A program made the translations under genes and the position numbers. A stretch of 64,000 bases of DNA, taken from the NCBI GenBank assembly GCA_022647725.1, contig JALCLG010000001.1, forward strand, positions 1,978,784 to 2,042,783. Direction: 5' to 3'. Source of the stretch: Bacilli bacterium. GTDB lineage: Bacteria > Bacillota_I > Bacilli_A > RFN20 > CAG-288. Under the pieces are notes generated by a model. That model saw nothing but the letters and a program-made list of their open reading frames with translations, was not told the DNA's origin and ran no database searches. Shown here piece by piece: positions 8,401 to 18,000 of this stretch (its first letter is position 1; the number at the start of each line of letters is the position of its first letter).

Positions 8401-8754
8401 TCATTTCCCGATGAAACATTGCTGTGTAGTGTGGGCTCCCGGCTGGACCGGGGAAAGGCCCTCAAGCAGCCACAGGAGCTGCCTTCTGTCGATCGTCACC
8501 ACGCCGTCCTCCGCCTTCGGCCAGCAGAACTTTCCGGTCACGCATCTCTTCTGGTAGAGCCAGCATCCGTCTGCGTCGAGCTCGAGGATCTTGAGCGTCC
8601 TTTTGTCCCTTCCGCAGAAGACGAAAAGACGGTGGAGCATGTCCTTCTTCTCCATCAGGGTCGAGGCAAGCGCGAGAAGAGAGTGCATCCCTCTTCTCAT
8701 GTCCGTCGTCCCCTGGTAGAGATAAATCCCTTCGATCTTCTCCAGTTCGATCAT
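8401..8754 (-). CDS. tnpB: IS66 accessory protein TnpB
   Basis: 117 residues of the IS66 Orf2-like family; the YLYQGTTDMRRGMHSL segment near residue 11 corresponds to the typical TDMRKGxDGL block. Needed with TnpA and TnpC for transposition in characterised IS66 elements. The start at 8754 is chosen because its ATG overlaps the tnpA stop as ATGA, the usual translational coupling in this family; an upstream in-frame ATG would run through tnpA. Confidence 0.92.
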   Translation of the reverse strand: MIELEKIEGIYLYQGTTDMRRGMHSLLALASTLMEKKDMLHRLFVFCGRDKRTLKILELDADGCWLYQKRCVTGKFCWPKAEDGVVTIDRRQLLWLLEGLSPVQPGAHTTQQCFIGK

Positions 8755-9041
8755 AGCCTCCTCATCACCTCCGCGAGATCGGATGCCGTGATCGTCATCG
8801 CGACGGTCCCGATCCTCACCTCGATCGTTCTTTCGCCGCATTCGACCCTGGCGAAGGCCATGGCCGGCCGAACGGCTTCGGAGTTTCCGGGATTCTTCTC
8901 CCTCTCGATCCGGTTCCTCTTCTCCCTCAGGTATCTCACCTGGTTGTGGCTTATCCCGAACCTTGCCTCGGCTTCCTCAAGCCCGTGCCCGTCCGAATAG
9001 TCTACGATCTCCTTCTGCTTCTCCGTGAGCGGATATGTCAT
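8751..9041 (-). CDS. tnpA: IS66 accessory protein TnpA
   Basis: 96 residues with an N-terminal helix-turn-helix (EIVDYSDGHGLEEAEARF...), like the small first protein of IS66 elements. An ATG at 9050 is possible, but AAGGAGG abuts it with no spacing, while the same AAGGAGG lies 9 bases before the ATG at 9041, so I prefer 9041. It overlaps tnpB by 4 bases. Confidence 0.88.
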   Translation of the reverse strand: MTYPLTEKQKEIVDYSDGHGLEEAEARFGISHNQVRYLREKRNRIEREKNPGNSEAVRPAMAFARVECGERTIEVRIGTVAMTITASDLAEVMRRL

Positions 9042-9113
9042 CCTTCTCATCCTCCTTGCACAAAGAGGATACCAACAAAAAGCGGGGCCCGAAGACCCCC
9101 AATTTCCGCTTAC

Positions 9114-9121
9114 GATCCTCC
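9114..9121. repeat. IS66 target site duplication, right copy
   Basis: GATCCTCC, identical to 6460-6467. Confidence 0.95.
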
Positions 9122-9339
9122 TTTAGTGGTGCTTATTTTATGCATATTTATTCTAGAAGAACTAAGCAAAGAAAACAATAATCAAATGATAAAATTATTT
9201 AATAGGCCCATAATGAAATACAAAAAACAAGCCAATAATTCGTAATTTATCGGATTATTGAAGACGATGATTATCCAAGAAGGATGGCAGTGTCTGTCAC
9301 GCCGTTCTTCTCGGTTTGCTCATTTCCTGCCCATATTGA
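9122..9339 (-). promoter_or_regulatory. Displaced 5' region of the AEC/dehydrogenase operon
   Basis: This AT-rich stretch was directly upstream of the AEC permease before the IS66 insertion. On the minus strand it still ends in the fuller ribosome site AAAGGAGGATC followed by the transposon end. A TAGAATAAAT stretch about 40 bases upstream is a plausible -10. No gene is visible in it. Confidence 0.5.
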
Positions 9340-10365
9340 CTATCCGAGATGCTCTCTTGCCACCATCCGCTTGTAGGAGAACATCATGACTTTGCCTTTC
9401 AGCCAGAACGGCAGGTAGTTGACGATGGTCGGGAAGCCGCGGAAGAAGAGCTTCCGGTACATCCTAGGATCCTTGGTCTTGATATACTTCCAGAGGTCCT
9501 TGGTCGCCTGTTTCCGTTCCTTGGTATCTTCGCCGCAGGTGAAGAACAAGGTCACCACCATCAACGATTCCAGGGCATGGAACAAATATCGCCGTAAAGG
9601 CTTATCCATCGCTTTGATCTGATCATAGGTATAGGCATCACACATCGCCTTCTGGACGACAATCTGCTGCTGGTAGCGGGCCACAATGTTCTTGACCGTC
9701 ACCGACTGATCCAAACGGCCGATGAAATACATATAAAGCCGCTGAGGAAGGTAATACATCGTCTTCATGAACGGCAGGGGCTGATAAGCGAAGATATCAT
9801 CCACATAGAAGGTATGTTCCGGAAGGATGGTATGGCTGGCCCGTAAAGGTTCGGTCTTATAGATCAGGGCATGCATCAAAAAGACCTTGTCGCCTTTGAA
9901 AGGCTTGGTCTCTTTCCAGGTGAAGATCTTCCCCACCGGGAACTGGGATCTGAAATTCCGCTCGAACTGGCTGTTCTCGCTGGGCTTGTTGTAGACAAAG
10001 TCCATGATGTAGAGGTCCGGAAGGGTATTGGCCTTCTGATGCTCCTTGATGGTATCCAGAAGCTTCTTATAGCCTTCATCATCCAGCCAGTCATCGCTGT
10101 CGACGACCTTATAGTAAAGACCGGTAGCCAGTTCCACGCCTTTGTTGACGCCGGAGCCATGGCCGCCGTTAGCCTTATGGACGACTCTCACAATGCTGGG
10201 ATGGGCAGCCTGATATTCATCGGCAATCTTACCGGTATTGTCTTTGCTGCCATCATCGACGACGATGATCTCGACGTCCTCGCCGCCCTGTAACAGGCAG
10301 TCGAGACAATGGCGCATATAGTCCTGCGAATTAAAGCAAGGCACACAGAATGTGATCAGTTTCAT
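9340..10365 (-). CDS. Family 2 glycosyltransferase
   Basis: 341 residues with the GT-A fold signatures of GT2: FCVPCFNSQDYM at the N-terminus, IIVVDDGSKDNTG near residue 35, NGGHGSGVNKG near 67 and the metal-binding DSDD near residue 90. It probably adds a sugar to a surface polysaccharide or lipid from a nucleotide sugar. The C-terminal third has hydrophobic helices but no clear membrane anchor. Start placed at 10365 because GAAGG lies upstream of it; an ATG at 10380 and a longer frame to 10482 lack a ribosome site. It stands alone between the IS66 scar and the GH3 cluster. Confidence 0.88.
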   Translation of the reverse strand: MKLITFCVPCFNSQDYMRHCLDCLLQGGEDVEIIVVDDGSKDNTGKIADEYQAAHPSIVRVVHKANGGHGSGVNKGVELATGLYYKVVDSDDWLDDEGYKKLLDTIKEHQKANTLPDLYIMDFVYNKPSENSQFERNFRSQFPVGKIFTWKETKPFKGDKVFLMHALIYKTEPLRASHTILPEHTFYVDDIFAYQPLPFMKTMYYLPQRLYMYFIGRLDQSVTVKNIVARYQQQIVVQKAMCDAYTYDQIKAMDKPLRRYLFHALESLMVVTLFFTCGEDTKERKQATKDLWKYIKTKDPRMYRKLFFRGFPTIVNYLPFWLKGKVMMFSYKRMVAREHLG

Positions 10366-10443
10366 GGGTTCAACCTTCATTGATACTATTTTACTATGAT
10401 TGTGAAAAGAAAACATCAAGAACTCGTCTCGGGACTTCCGACC

Positions 10444-10479
10444 AACAAAAAACCGGTTCCCCACTGACAAGGGAACCGG
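10444..10479 (-). terminator. Terminator of the first permuted GH3 gene
   Basis: CCGGTTCCC / GGGAACCGG with a 9-base loop, preceded on the + strand by a run of A (T tract on the minus strand). Confidence 0.85.
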
Positions 10480-10503
10480 CAAACAGCCCTTCGAAAAAGG
10501 AGT

Positions 10504-13500
10504 TTAATCGGAGGACTGTCCCGCCGAGTCGGAATCTTGCGAATCCTGCTTTTTGGCTTTGTGAATGGAAACAAACGTCAACGTGAAGTAGAGGCCGGAG
10601 TAGATGACGACAATGCCTCCCAGAGCAATCTCAGCTAAGAGAACCCATTTCTCCCACGGCGCCTTGTTCTGGCCGATGACTTCGCCTTTCATGGCGTTGG
10701 AATTGACGATGGCATAAAGCACGTTCTTCAACGCGCGTCTTAAGACAAGGGCATCGCCGGTCGAGGAATCATCCGCATTCCAGAAGGAGGACTCCAAGGT
10801 GGCTAGGTTCAAGTCGCCGCCGGCATAGGCTTCCTGCTTCGGATTCATATACGCCGGAACGGTGTTGAAGTCGCAGATGACGGCGCCTTTGAAGCCCCAT
10901 TCATCGCGTAAGATGGTGGTCAATAACCGGTAGTCGCCCCCCGTCCAGCGGGTGCCGATACGGTTGAAAGACGACATCAGACCGGTGCTCCCACCTTCCT
11001 TGACGGCGATTTCGAACGGACGCAGATAGATTTCCCGCATGGCCTGTTCGGTCACCCAGGAGGCGTCACCGGAGATGGAACGATGGGTTTCCTGCTCATT
11101 GAGGGCAAAATGCTTGATGAAGGTCACGACGCCTTTGCTCTTGGTTCCCTGAATCTCACCGGCAGCAATCTTGCCGGAAAGGAGAGGATCTTCGCTGTAG
11201 TATTCGAAGTTCCGGCCGCCGAAAGCCGAGCGGTGAATGTTCATGCCCGGGGCATACCAGCCGGTGAAAGGCGTATCCTTGGCACCAATCAGGCCTTCTT
11301 CGCCGACGGCTTCGCCAAAGGACTTACTGACCGCCGTGCTCCAGGAAGAGGCAACCAAGGTTCCGCAGGAGTAGGAGGCGCAGCCCTTGAAAAGGTCATT
11401 GACAAACGACGTCCAGCCGACCGGACCATCGGAGCAGCCGATATAGGGAAGACCGACGCTGTCGACATTGGTGATCTTATAGGAGGCGCCGTTATACATC
11501 TTAAGGACCTGGGCAAAATTCATCTGATCCAGGAGCGAATCCCAGCGGGAATCATCCCAGGCAGTCTTGCCGGCAAACTTGCCGTCCGTCCCGTAAAGAA
11601 GATCCCGCATGGCCAGCTTCTTCTCGGCATCCATCATCGGGTAGTCGAGGGAATCGTAGTCGGTGGGGTTGTTGGTCGAGGTATCGGTGAACTGATCATA
11701 AAGTTTCTGGTTCATCGTCATTTCAGCAGCGGTCCGCGTCTGCGGCCAGGTATTCTCCCAGTCTTTGCGGCTGAGCAGACTTCCCAGCTCGGCATCCGAG
11801 TTGAAGCCTTCTTCCTGATCGGTGTACTGGTTCATGACATCGTTGCCGGAGACCGGATCTTTGTCGATCAGCTGGTCATCGGTGACTTTCATCATCACCG
11901 AATCCAAGACCGTATGGGCATCACTGTTCAAGGAGAGTGTATAGGTGCCGTGTTCGAGCTCATACCCTTTGAAGCCATTGGCATTCTTGTCCTTGTAATC
12001 ATAGGAAGCCGAATAGTAAGGATTGTAGTCGATGGTGACTTCCTGGCTCTTGCCCGGCTCCAGCAGGTCGGTCTTAGCAAACCCGACCAGCACTTCATAC
12101 GGCTTTTCAATGCCGCCGTCATAGTAGGGAGCCTTGGAATAGAGCTCCACGACCTGTTTTCCGGCAACGGTGCCGGTATTGGTGACCTTGACTTTGACCG
12201 TCGGATCCTTGTCGTAGCTCAGTTCCTGGTCATTGAGGTCGGCTTTGTTGCTGATCTCGGCGGTGAAGGTTGTGTAACTTAGGCCATAGCCGAAAGGATA
12301 GGTGACAGCCTGGCTGTACCAGGTTTCCCCATCGGTGTAGCCGCGGGTCTCATAGTAACGGTAGCCGACATAGACGCTCTCCTCGTAATCCGCAAAATAG
12401 TACAGCGTGGATTTCGAGCTGTCGGTCTTAAGCGTGCTGTCGAGCACATACTGGTCGCCATTGGCAACCCGGTTTTCGGAGAAGTTGTTCCAGGTCGGAT
12501 CTTTCTTCAGGTCCGCGACATAGGTATCAACGGTCCGGCCCGAGGGATTGATGTTGCCGTTGAGGATTTCGCCGATTGCAACCGAACCGCTGTTGCCGGA
12601 GAAGCCGACCCATAAAGCGGCATCGATCTTGCTTTGATAGGCATAATAGCTGGGATCTTTCAGGAAACCAAGTTCCATCGCAGAGCCGGAATTGATAAGG
12701 ACAATGACATGCTTGAAATCGGCTTCGCAGACGGCTTTCAGCAGATCCGTCTCGTTCTGATCCAGCTGCAGATAGTGGTCATCGTCTTTGCGGGCGCCTG
12801 TGGCACCTTTCATGGTCATCGGGCAGTCGCAGCCTTCGCTGCCCACCCGGGTGAAGAGGACGACGGCCGCATCGCTATAATCCTTATAGGAAGAGGTGAT
12901 GTCTCCGGTATAAGAGGACTGAGGTGTTTCGCCGGTCGACATGATCTGGGTTGCCCCGCTGTTGAGGTCGCCCGAGGAAGTCTTCCTTCCCGTCCCTGAC
13001 TTCGTGTCGTCCTGATAGAATGCCAGGAGGGTCGGATTCACGTCAAACCCTGCGCTTTCCAAAGAACCGACATTCGTTACTTTCTTATTGTCAACGGTGA
13101 AATCCTTGGTAGTGAGGTTGGTAAAGGCACCGGTTGCGGCACCCGAGCCACCGCCGCCGATAGCCATATTGGCGGAGTTCTTTCCGAAGACGGAAATCTT
13201 CGGCTTGGCCGAAGCTTTGTCGACTTTGGATTCCGGAGTCCGAATGGGCAGGGCCTGGTTTTCATTCTTCAGAAGAACCATGCCTTCCTCGGCAATTGAC
13301 TTGTTGACTTTGTAGGCATTGTCGAGGGCTTCCTGCTTATTGCTGAAGCTGGCGGTATAGGAGGATTCGCTGCCGGGGGCATAGATGTTGGTCGGTCCGC
13401 CCATGGCGAAATTCAGCAAGTCCGCAAACGTCGTATGGCTGAGGACATGGATGGTCGGGATCAGGGCGATGAGAACTAAGGAGACGCCGGCCCAGACATA

Positions 13501-13542
13501 AAAACAGGCACGCTTGTAAATCGGGCGTTTCTTATCTTTCAT
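10504..13542 (-). CDS. Membrane-anchored GH3 glycosidase with permuted domain order
   Basis: 1012 residues. Order: N-terminal membrane helix (about 12-35); the alpha/beta-sandwich domain normally second in GH3 (EGMVLLKNENQALPI near 86-100, acid/base candidate Glu236 in SEG); a FnIII-like domain (LLEPGKSQEVTI, about 440-560); then the (beta/alpha)8 barrel with nucleophile candidate Asp891 in VICDF; and a C-terminal membrane helix (about 963-985) with a charged tail. Both catalytic acids are kept, so it is likely an active beta-glucosidase or beta-xylosidase type enzyme facing outside. Reversed GH3 order is known from some rumen Firmicutes. It lies 22 bases after lipoprotein 1 and shares its transcript. 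Exact sugar unknown. Confidence 0.9.
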   Translation of the reverse strand: MKDKKRPIYKRACFYVWAGVSLVLIALIPTIHVLSHTTFADLLNFAMGGPTNIYAPGSESSYTASFSNKQEALDNAYKVNKSIAEEGMVLLKNENQALPIRTPESKVDKASAKPKISVFGKNSANMAIGGGGSGAATGAFTNLTTKDFTVDNKKVTNVGSLESAGFDVNPTLLAFYQDDTKSGTGRKTSSGDLNSGATQIMSTGETPQSSYTGDITSSYKDYSDAAVVLFTRVGSEGCDCPMTMKGATGARKDDDHYLQLDQNETDLLKAVCEADFKHVIVLINSGSAMELGFLKDPSYYAYQSKIDAALWVGFSGNSGSVAIGEILNGNINPSGRTVDTYVADLKKDPTWNNFSENRVANGDQYVLDSTLKTDSSKSTLYYFADYEESVYVGYRYYETRGYTDGETWYSQAVTYPFGYGLSYTTFTAEISNKADLNDQELSYDKDPTVKVKVTNTGTVAGKQVVELYSKAPYYDGGIEKPYEVLVGFAKTDLLEPGKSQEVTIDYNPYYSASYDYKDKNANGFKGYELEHGTYTLSLNSDAHTVLDSVMMKVTDDQLIDKDPVSGNDVMNQYTDQEEGFNSDAELGSLLSRKDWENTWPQTRTAAEMTMNQKLYDQFTDTSTNNPTDYDSLDYPMMDAEKKLAMRDLLYGTDGKFAGKTAWDDSRWDSLLDQMNFAQVLKMYNGASYKITNVDSVGLPYIGCSDGPVGWTSFVNDLFKGCASYSCGTLVASSWSTAVSKSFGEAVGEEGLIGAKDTPFTGWYAPGMNIHRSAFGGRNFEYYSEDPLLSGKIAAGEIQGTKSKGVVTFIKHFALNEQETHRSISGDASWVTEQAMREIYLRPFEIAVKEGGSTGLMSSFNRIGTRWTGGDYRLLTTILRDEWGFKGAVICDFNTVPAYMNPKQEAYAGGDLNLATLESSFWNADDSSTGDALVLRRALKNVLYAIVNSNAMKGEVIGQNKAPWEKWVLLAEIALGGIVVIYSGLYFTLTFVSIHKAKKQDSQDSDSAGQSSD

Positions 13543-13564
13543 AGACTACCTCCTTTTCGTCGGC

Positions 13565-14971
13565 TCAGACATTGGCCGGAAGATCTTTGTCGCCTTCCCA
13601 CTGAATCACGGCATCGGTAACCTTGATCTTCAGGGCATCGACGAGCGGCGCATGGGCTAACATCGTCGTTCCGGTGATGCCGTCGCTGTTATTGGTCGTC
13701 AGATTGACCAGGTTCTGTCCTTTGACAAGGTCGACCTGGGTGGCAATGACAAAATCATTGAACTGGGAATACATCGGGGTATCGACGGTGCTGGAAGGGA
13801 CATTGGTGAAGACGATGTTGGAATAATTGAGAGTCGTGCCGTTAAGCTGCACCTGGTAATTGGCAGGAGTAAAGGTGTAGTCTTCGATTTCAATGCCCAG
13901 ACGTAAGGTAATATCGGCTTTGCAGGCAATATCCGAAATGAAATAGAAATCCAGGAAGATACCCTGCTGATACAGATAGCCGACAGCCTTATCGTTGGAA
14001 GCACCGAACTTCGTCAGGTTGGAAAGAATCATGCCGGCAGCCGTGGCCGTTCCGGAAAGACCCGGGCCCGACTTGCCGACGAGACTCACGTTCTCGCCTT
14101 CCAACGTGAAGGTATTCTCGCCTTTGTACTCACTGTTACGTGTCCACTTGGCATAGACGGTCTGATTGGCCGTGATCTTGGAGGTAAAGTCAAAGGCAGC
14201 CGTCAAAGTGGTCTGATCGGTGTACCAGCCACCGAAGTCATAGCCTAAGAAGGTCGGATCGGTGATCTTGGTCGCCGTGCCGCCTTCCTCAATGGTCTGC
14301 GTCTGCTTCTGGACTTTGGGACCATGATCCCGTTTGTCGAGATGGAAATTGTAATCGAAGGTGAAGGTGTACGAGGTCTTCGAGTTATCCAGCCACTTGG
14401 CATATAAGGTGATGGCTGCGGTGATCGGGGTAGTGAAAACATAAGCATTGGCAGTATTGGCTTCGGTAAACCAGCCATCAAAGGTGAAATTGGTCCGGGT
14501 CGGATCCGTCGGCTTATCGACGGTAGCCCCTTTCTTCACCGTGACGATCGTTGCCGTCGGAGCCCCGGTATAATTAAGATCAAAAGTAACATCAAAGGTC
14601 GCATCTTTGACCGTAATCTTAAAGGTGGCTCTCTTGCCGGACATCGTCACAATCACGTTCTTGGTTCCGGCCGTATCGGTATTCGGAGCCGTATAGCTCA
14701 GTTTGCTATCGGTCAAAGCCAGATCTTCGGTTGTGCTATCGCTGTATTTGACGGTAATGGTGCAGCCGGTCGGATCAAACGTATCGCCAACGAAATACTC
14801 CGTTTTCGTCGGAAGGCTCTTCACAGTCAAGGTACTAACCGATTTTTGGGTTGCCGCCGACTGGATGGTGGATTCCGTCGTGCTTTTTACCGAAGTACCC
14901 GTGGTTTGTTTGCAGGCTCCTAACAGCAGCAGTCCTGCTAAGGATAAGGTCATCAATGTCAGCTTTTTCAT
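13565..14971 (-). CDS. Lipoprotein with Ig-like, InlB-type and carbohydrate-binding-like modules
   Basis: 468 residues. A lipobox LLGAC at the end of a short signal peptide is followed by a Ser/Thr-rich linker, a bacterial Ig-like domain (about 45-120, VGDTFDPTGCTITVKYSD), two InlB/Flg_new-type repeats ending in LYAKW and VYAKW, and a C-terminal beta-sandwich module (from about 290, FTLEGENVSLVGKSGPG) that matches the C-terminus of the lipoprotein at 28741-29490. The last module resembles CBM6/35-like carbohydrate-binding folds; that is inference. Start set at 14971 because of AAGGAAA just upstream; an ORF start at 15049 has none. Probably a surface glycan-binding partner of the adjacent GH3 enzymes. 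Confidence 0.8.
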   Translation of the reverse strand: MKKLTLMTLSLAGLLLLGACKQTTGTSVKSTTESTIQSAATQKSVSTLTVKSLPTKTEYFVGDTFDPTGCTITVKYSDSTTEDLALTDSKLSYTAPNTDTAGTKNVIVTMSGKRATFKITVKDATFDVTFDLNYTGAPTATIVTVKKGATVDKPTDPTRTNFTFDGWFTEANTANAYVFTTPITAAITLYAKWLDNSKTSYTFTFDYNFHLDKRDHGPKVQKQTQTIEEGGTATKITDPTFLGYDFGGWYTDQTTLTAAFDFTSKITANQTVYAKWTRNSEYKGENTFTLEGENVSLVGKSGPGLSGTATAAGMILSNLTKFGASNDKAVGYLYQQGIFLDFYFISDIACKADITLRLGIEIEDYTFTPANYQVQLNGTTLNYSNIVFTNVPSSTVDTPMYSQFNDFVIATQVDLVKGQNLVNLTTNNSDGITGTTMLAHAPLVDALKIKVTDAVIQWEGDKDLPANV

Positions 14972-15012
14972 TTTATTTTCCTTCTTTGCGTGGCAGCAAA
15001 TTTCAATAAGAG

Positions 15013-15044
15013 AATAGGCAGCCGCTGAGGAGCGGCTGCCTATT
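15013..15044 (-). terminator. Perfect 14-bp hairpin between GH3 gene and lipoprotein gene
   Basis: AATAGGCAGCCGCT / AGCGGCTGCCTATT with a 4-base loop, followed on the minus strand by a T-rich but not pure tract. It could act as a partial terminator or 3' stabiliser that sets different levels for the genes either side. Confidence 0.65.
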
Positions 15045-15064
15045 TTCATTCATCCCGCAAAAGG

Positions 15065-18000
15065 TTACTTGACGACAACCGTCATCGTCTGCGCATAAGT
15101 CATCGAATTGCCAGAAGGCATGCACCAATCAGCGCCAAAGGAGCTGGTGAGCGGGACAATGAGGTTGATGGTGAAGGTATAGGTGCCAGGAGTGGTAGCC
15201 TTACCGGTCAGTTCCACATAGTCAGTGACATCATAGCTGCCACGATGAGCATGGCCCTGATGGCTGACCGTATGGTCCTTCAGAGTAAGACCAGCAGGAA
15301 GCGTGCTTCCCTCAGCCAACTCATAATGGTAGATGATAGCCTTATCGTAGCCAGGATCGGTGGTGTTGGAATCATCGACAGGCGTCGTGATGATATCGGC
15401 CGCAGACTGATCTTCGTTGCGGTTCCACCATTTGCCTTCGGTGTAGTACTCGTTCATGATGAACGACGCACCCTTCATCGTCATGCCCCACACATGGACA
15501 ATGGAACTGATCTTATTGTCGTAAGCTAAGGTAGGTGTCTCAATCTTGCCCGTGTAATCGGTGTTGGCAGCGATTTCGATGCTCTTGTTGGCGTCTAAGA
15601 CAGCACCATCGAGATGCATGGCGGAAACGACCTGAATACGTAAGGTACCGGTAACCGTGACATAACGGTCCGCAACAATGTTGACCGGAACATCATAGGT
15701 GCCTTCGGTATCGACTTTGCCCGTCAGGACATCGCCGTTAGCCGACAGCGTCAGACCGGTCGGCAGCGTTCCTAAGGCAGTGCCGGATTTATCCGTCTGG
15801 ATGGAGACCTGGATATCGTTGGAAGCATCGGTAGCTAACTTGACGGTAGAATCGAGGCCTCTTTCAATGACGGCAGTGACAATCTGGCCATCCTGGAAGG
15901 TATTCTTGTTGACGGCGGAATTGGCACGGCTGAAGAGAAGACGCTGAGCACGGATACGGACACCGGCATAGAAGGTAGGATCAGCCTTATCGTTGGTGCC
16001 GGCTTCCTGAGAAGTAGCATCCTTCGGAGTCTTGACCATGCCAGTCGTCTCATCCCATTCGCCGTAGTCCATCTGATCATCGGCGAAACCGGAAGAGGTT
16101 CCTAAGAGTTCATCATCGCCGGTGAGAGCCATCTTGTTGACCGGCACATAGGCCTTGGCCCAGGCATCGGTCTCGGTGACAGCCTTGCTGTCCCACTCAT
16201 CTCTTAAGAGGAGCTGATGGACGGCATAAGAGTTAGCCGTAACCTGTTTGCCGATTCTGTTGAAGGAGCTCATGAAGCCCATGGCACCGGCCTTGCAGGC
16301 AGCTTCAAACGTCTTGAGGTAGGTTTCACGGATGGTCTGCTCAGTCGCATAGGTGAAGATACCGCCGTTATCAGCACGGTAGGATTCGGAATCGTTGAGG
16401 AAGAAATGCTTGGTGTAGGTGACTAAGCCCTTGGAGACGGCACCGCTGATCTCGCCATTGGCGAACATCGCGCCCTGATTGCCATCCTGAGAATAGTACT
16501 CGAAGTTACGGCCACCGAACGGAGAACGATGGTTATCCATACCCGGACCACGCCAGCACTGCTGACCTTTGAACATGGCTTCATTGCCGACCAGACGGCC
16601 CTTGGTATAAGCCAGATCCGGATTAAAGGTGGATGCTAAGACCGGGTTCGAAGGGAAGAGATAACCGCCATTGATCTGGACCGGGCCATCACTTTCGGAA
16701 TCGCTGCCCTTGCCGATGGCATCGCTCTTGCCGGTGGAAGAAGCGGCAACCATGTCGCAGAGTTCCTTCCAGCTGAGCTGATTCATGAAGGTCTCCCACT
16801 TCTTGGAGCCCTCATCACTGCCGCAGACAACGGCACCGTTCTCAATCTTCATATCCTTATAGTCAACGCCGGCCATATCGGCCAGTTTGATGAAGGAAGA
16901 ATAGTCGGTGACAGCGGCTTTCCGCTGATCCCAGCCGGTAGGCTTGTTGGCAACATACCAAGGATCGGTAGCCGCTTCCTGATAGTGGAAGTACTGATAG
17001 GTAGCACGTAAAGCAGCAATCTCATCATCCTGCAACGTCCGGTCAACTAAGGTGGAAGCCTTCGGCTGGACTAAGCCGGTCGCACGGGAGATCAGGTTGG
17101 CTTTCAGCGTGGCATTGGTGGAATCATACTCATCGGTGAAGATCGGCTTAATGGTCTTGCCGGTCGTATAGTCGGTGGTGATCTTCATAGCCGTATCAAT
17201 CTTACGGTTGGTGGTCAGAACCGGCGTATGGGAGTTGCGGTTAGCGCTGATGACATAATTGCCGGCTTCGAGCTCATAGCCCTTGAAGTCGTTCTTGTTG
17301 GCATCGCTCCAATCGAAGGAAGCCATATCCTGAGCAACGAACTTCACTTCGACAATCTGGCTTTCGCCCGGCTCAAGAAGACGGGTCTTTGCGGACTTGA
17401 CAAAGTTGTTGGAAGCCTTTTCAATGCCGCCCTTCGTGTACGGAGCGGAATAGTAGACCTCGACGACATCCTTGCCAGCAACATTGCCGTTGTTGGTGAC
17501 CTTGACACGGGTGGTAACGGTCTGATTGGCTTTGGCAATGGTCAGGTTATCTTCAACACCGGCCCATTCCCAGCTGAAATTGGTGTAGCTTAAGCCATAG
17601 CCGAACGGATAGAGGACGTTGGACTGATACCAGGCTTCGCCGCTGGTTCCCATATCGGTAGCGGCAGTCTCATAGAACTTATAGCCATTATAGATGCCTT
17701 CACGATATTCGGCCTGAGCGAATTCCAACGGTTTGCCGTTCTTGTCATGGTAGAGAGCATCCATCCGGTTTCCATCGGCATCCTTGTTCTGGGTGTCAAA
17801 ACCGAAGTTGGTGAAAGTAGGCTCTTTAGTGAAATCACGGCTCCAGAGATCCACGGTATGGCCCGAAGGATTGACGCTGCCATTGAGAATTTGACCGACG
17901 GCATCGATGGCATTGTTGCCAACGCCGCCGACCCAAAGGATGGCATCGACGCCAAGATTGTCTTCTGTCTTATCCGCAGCCAGATCCGGGCACTGGAAGC

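Larger units (their letters stand above)
6468..9113 (-). mobile_element. Complete IS66-family insertion sequence (2646 bp)
   Basis: Bounded by 17-bp perfect terminal inverted repeats (GTAAGCGGAAATTGGGG at 6468-6484 and its complement at 9097-9113), which start with the GTAAGCG characteristic of IS66. It is flanked by the 8-bp duplication GATCCTCC, the usual IS66 duplication length. It carries the standard tnpA-tnpB-tnpC set, all on the minus strand and all apparently intact, so it may be recent and active. Identical flanks indicate no decay since insertion. Confidence 0.97.

Noticed and set aside
11083..12282. 399-codon open frame on the + strand inside the GH3 gene
   Set aside because: Antisense shadow of a conserved GH3 coding region, with no ribosome site or domain.
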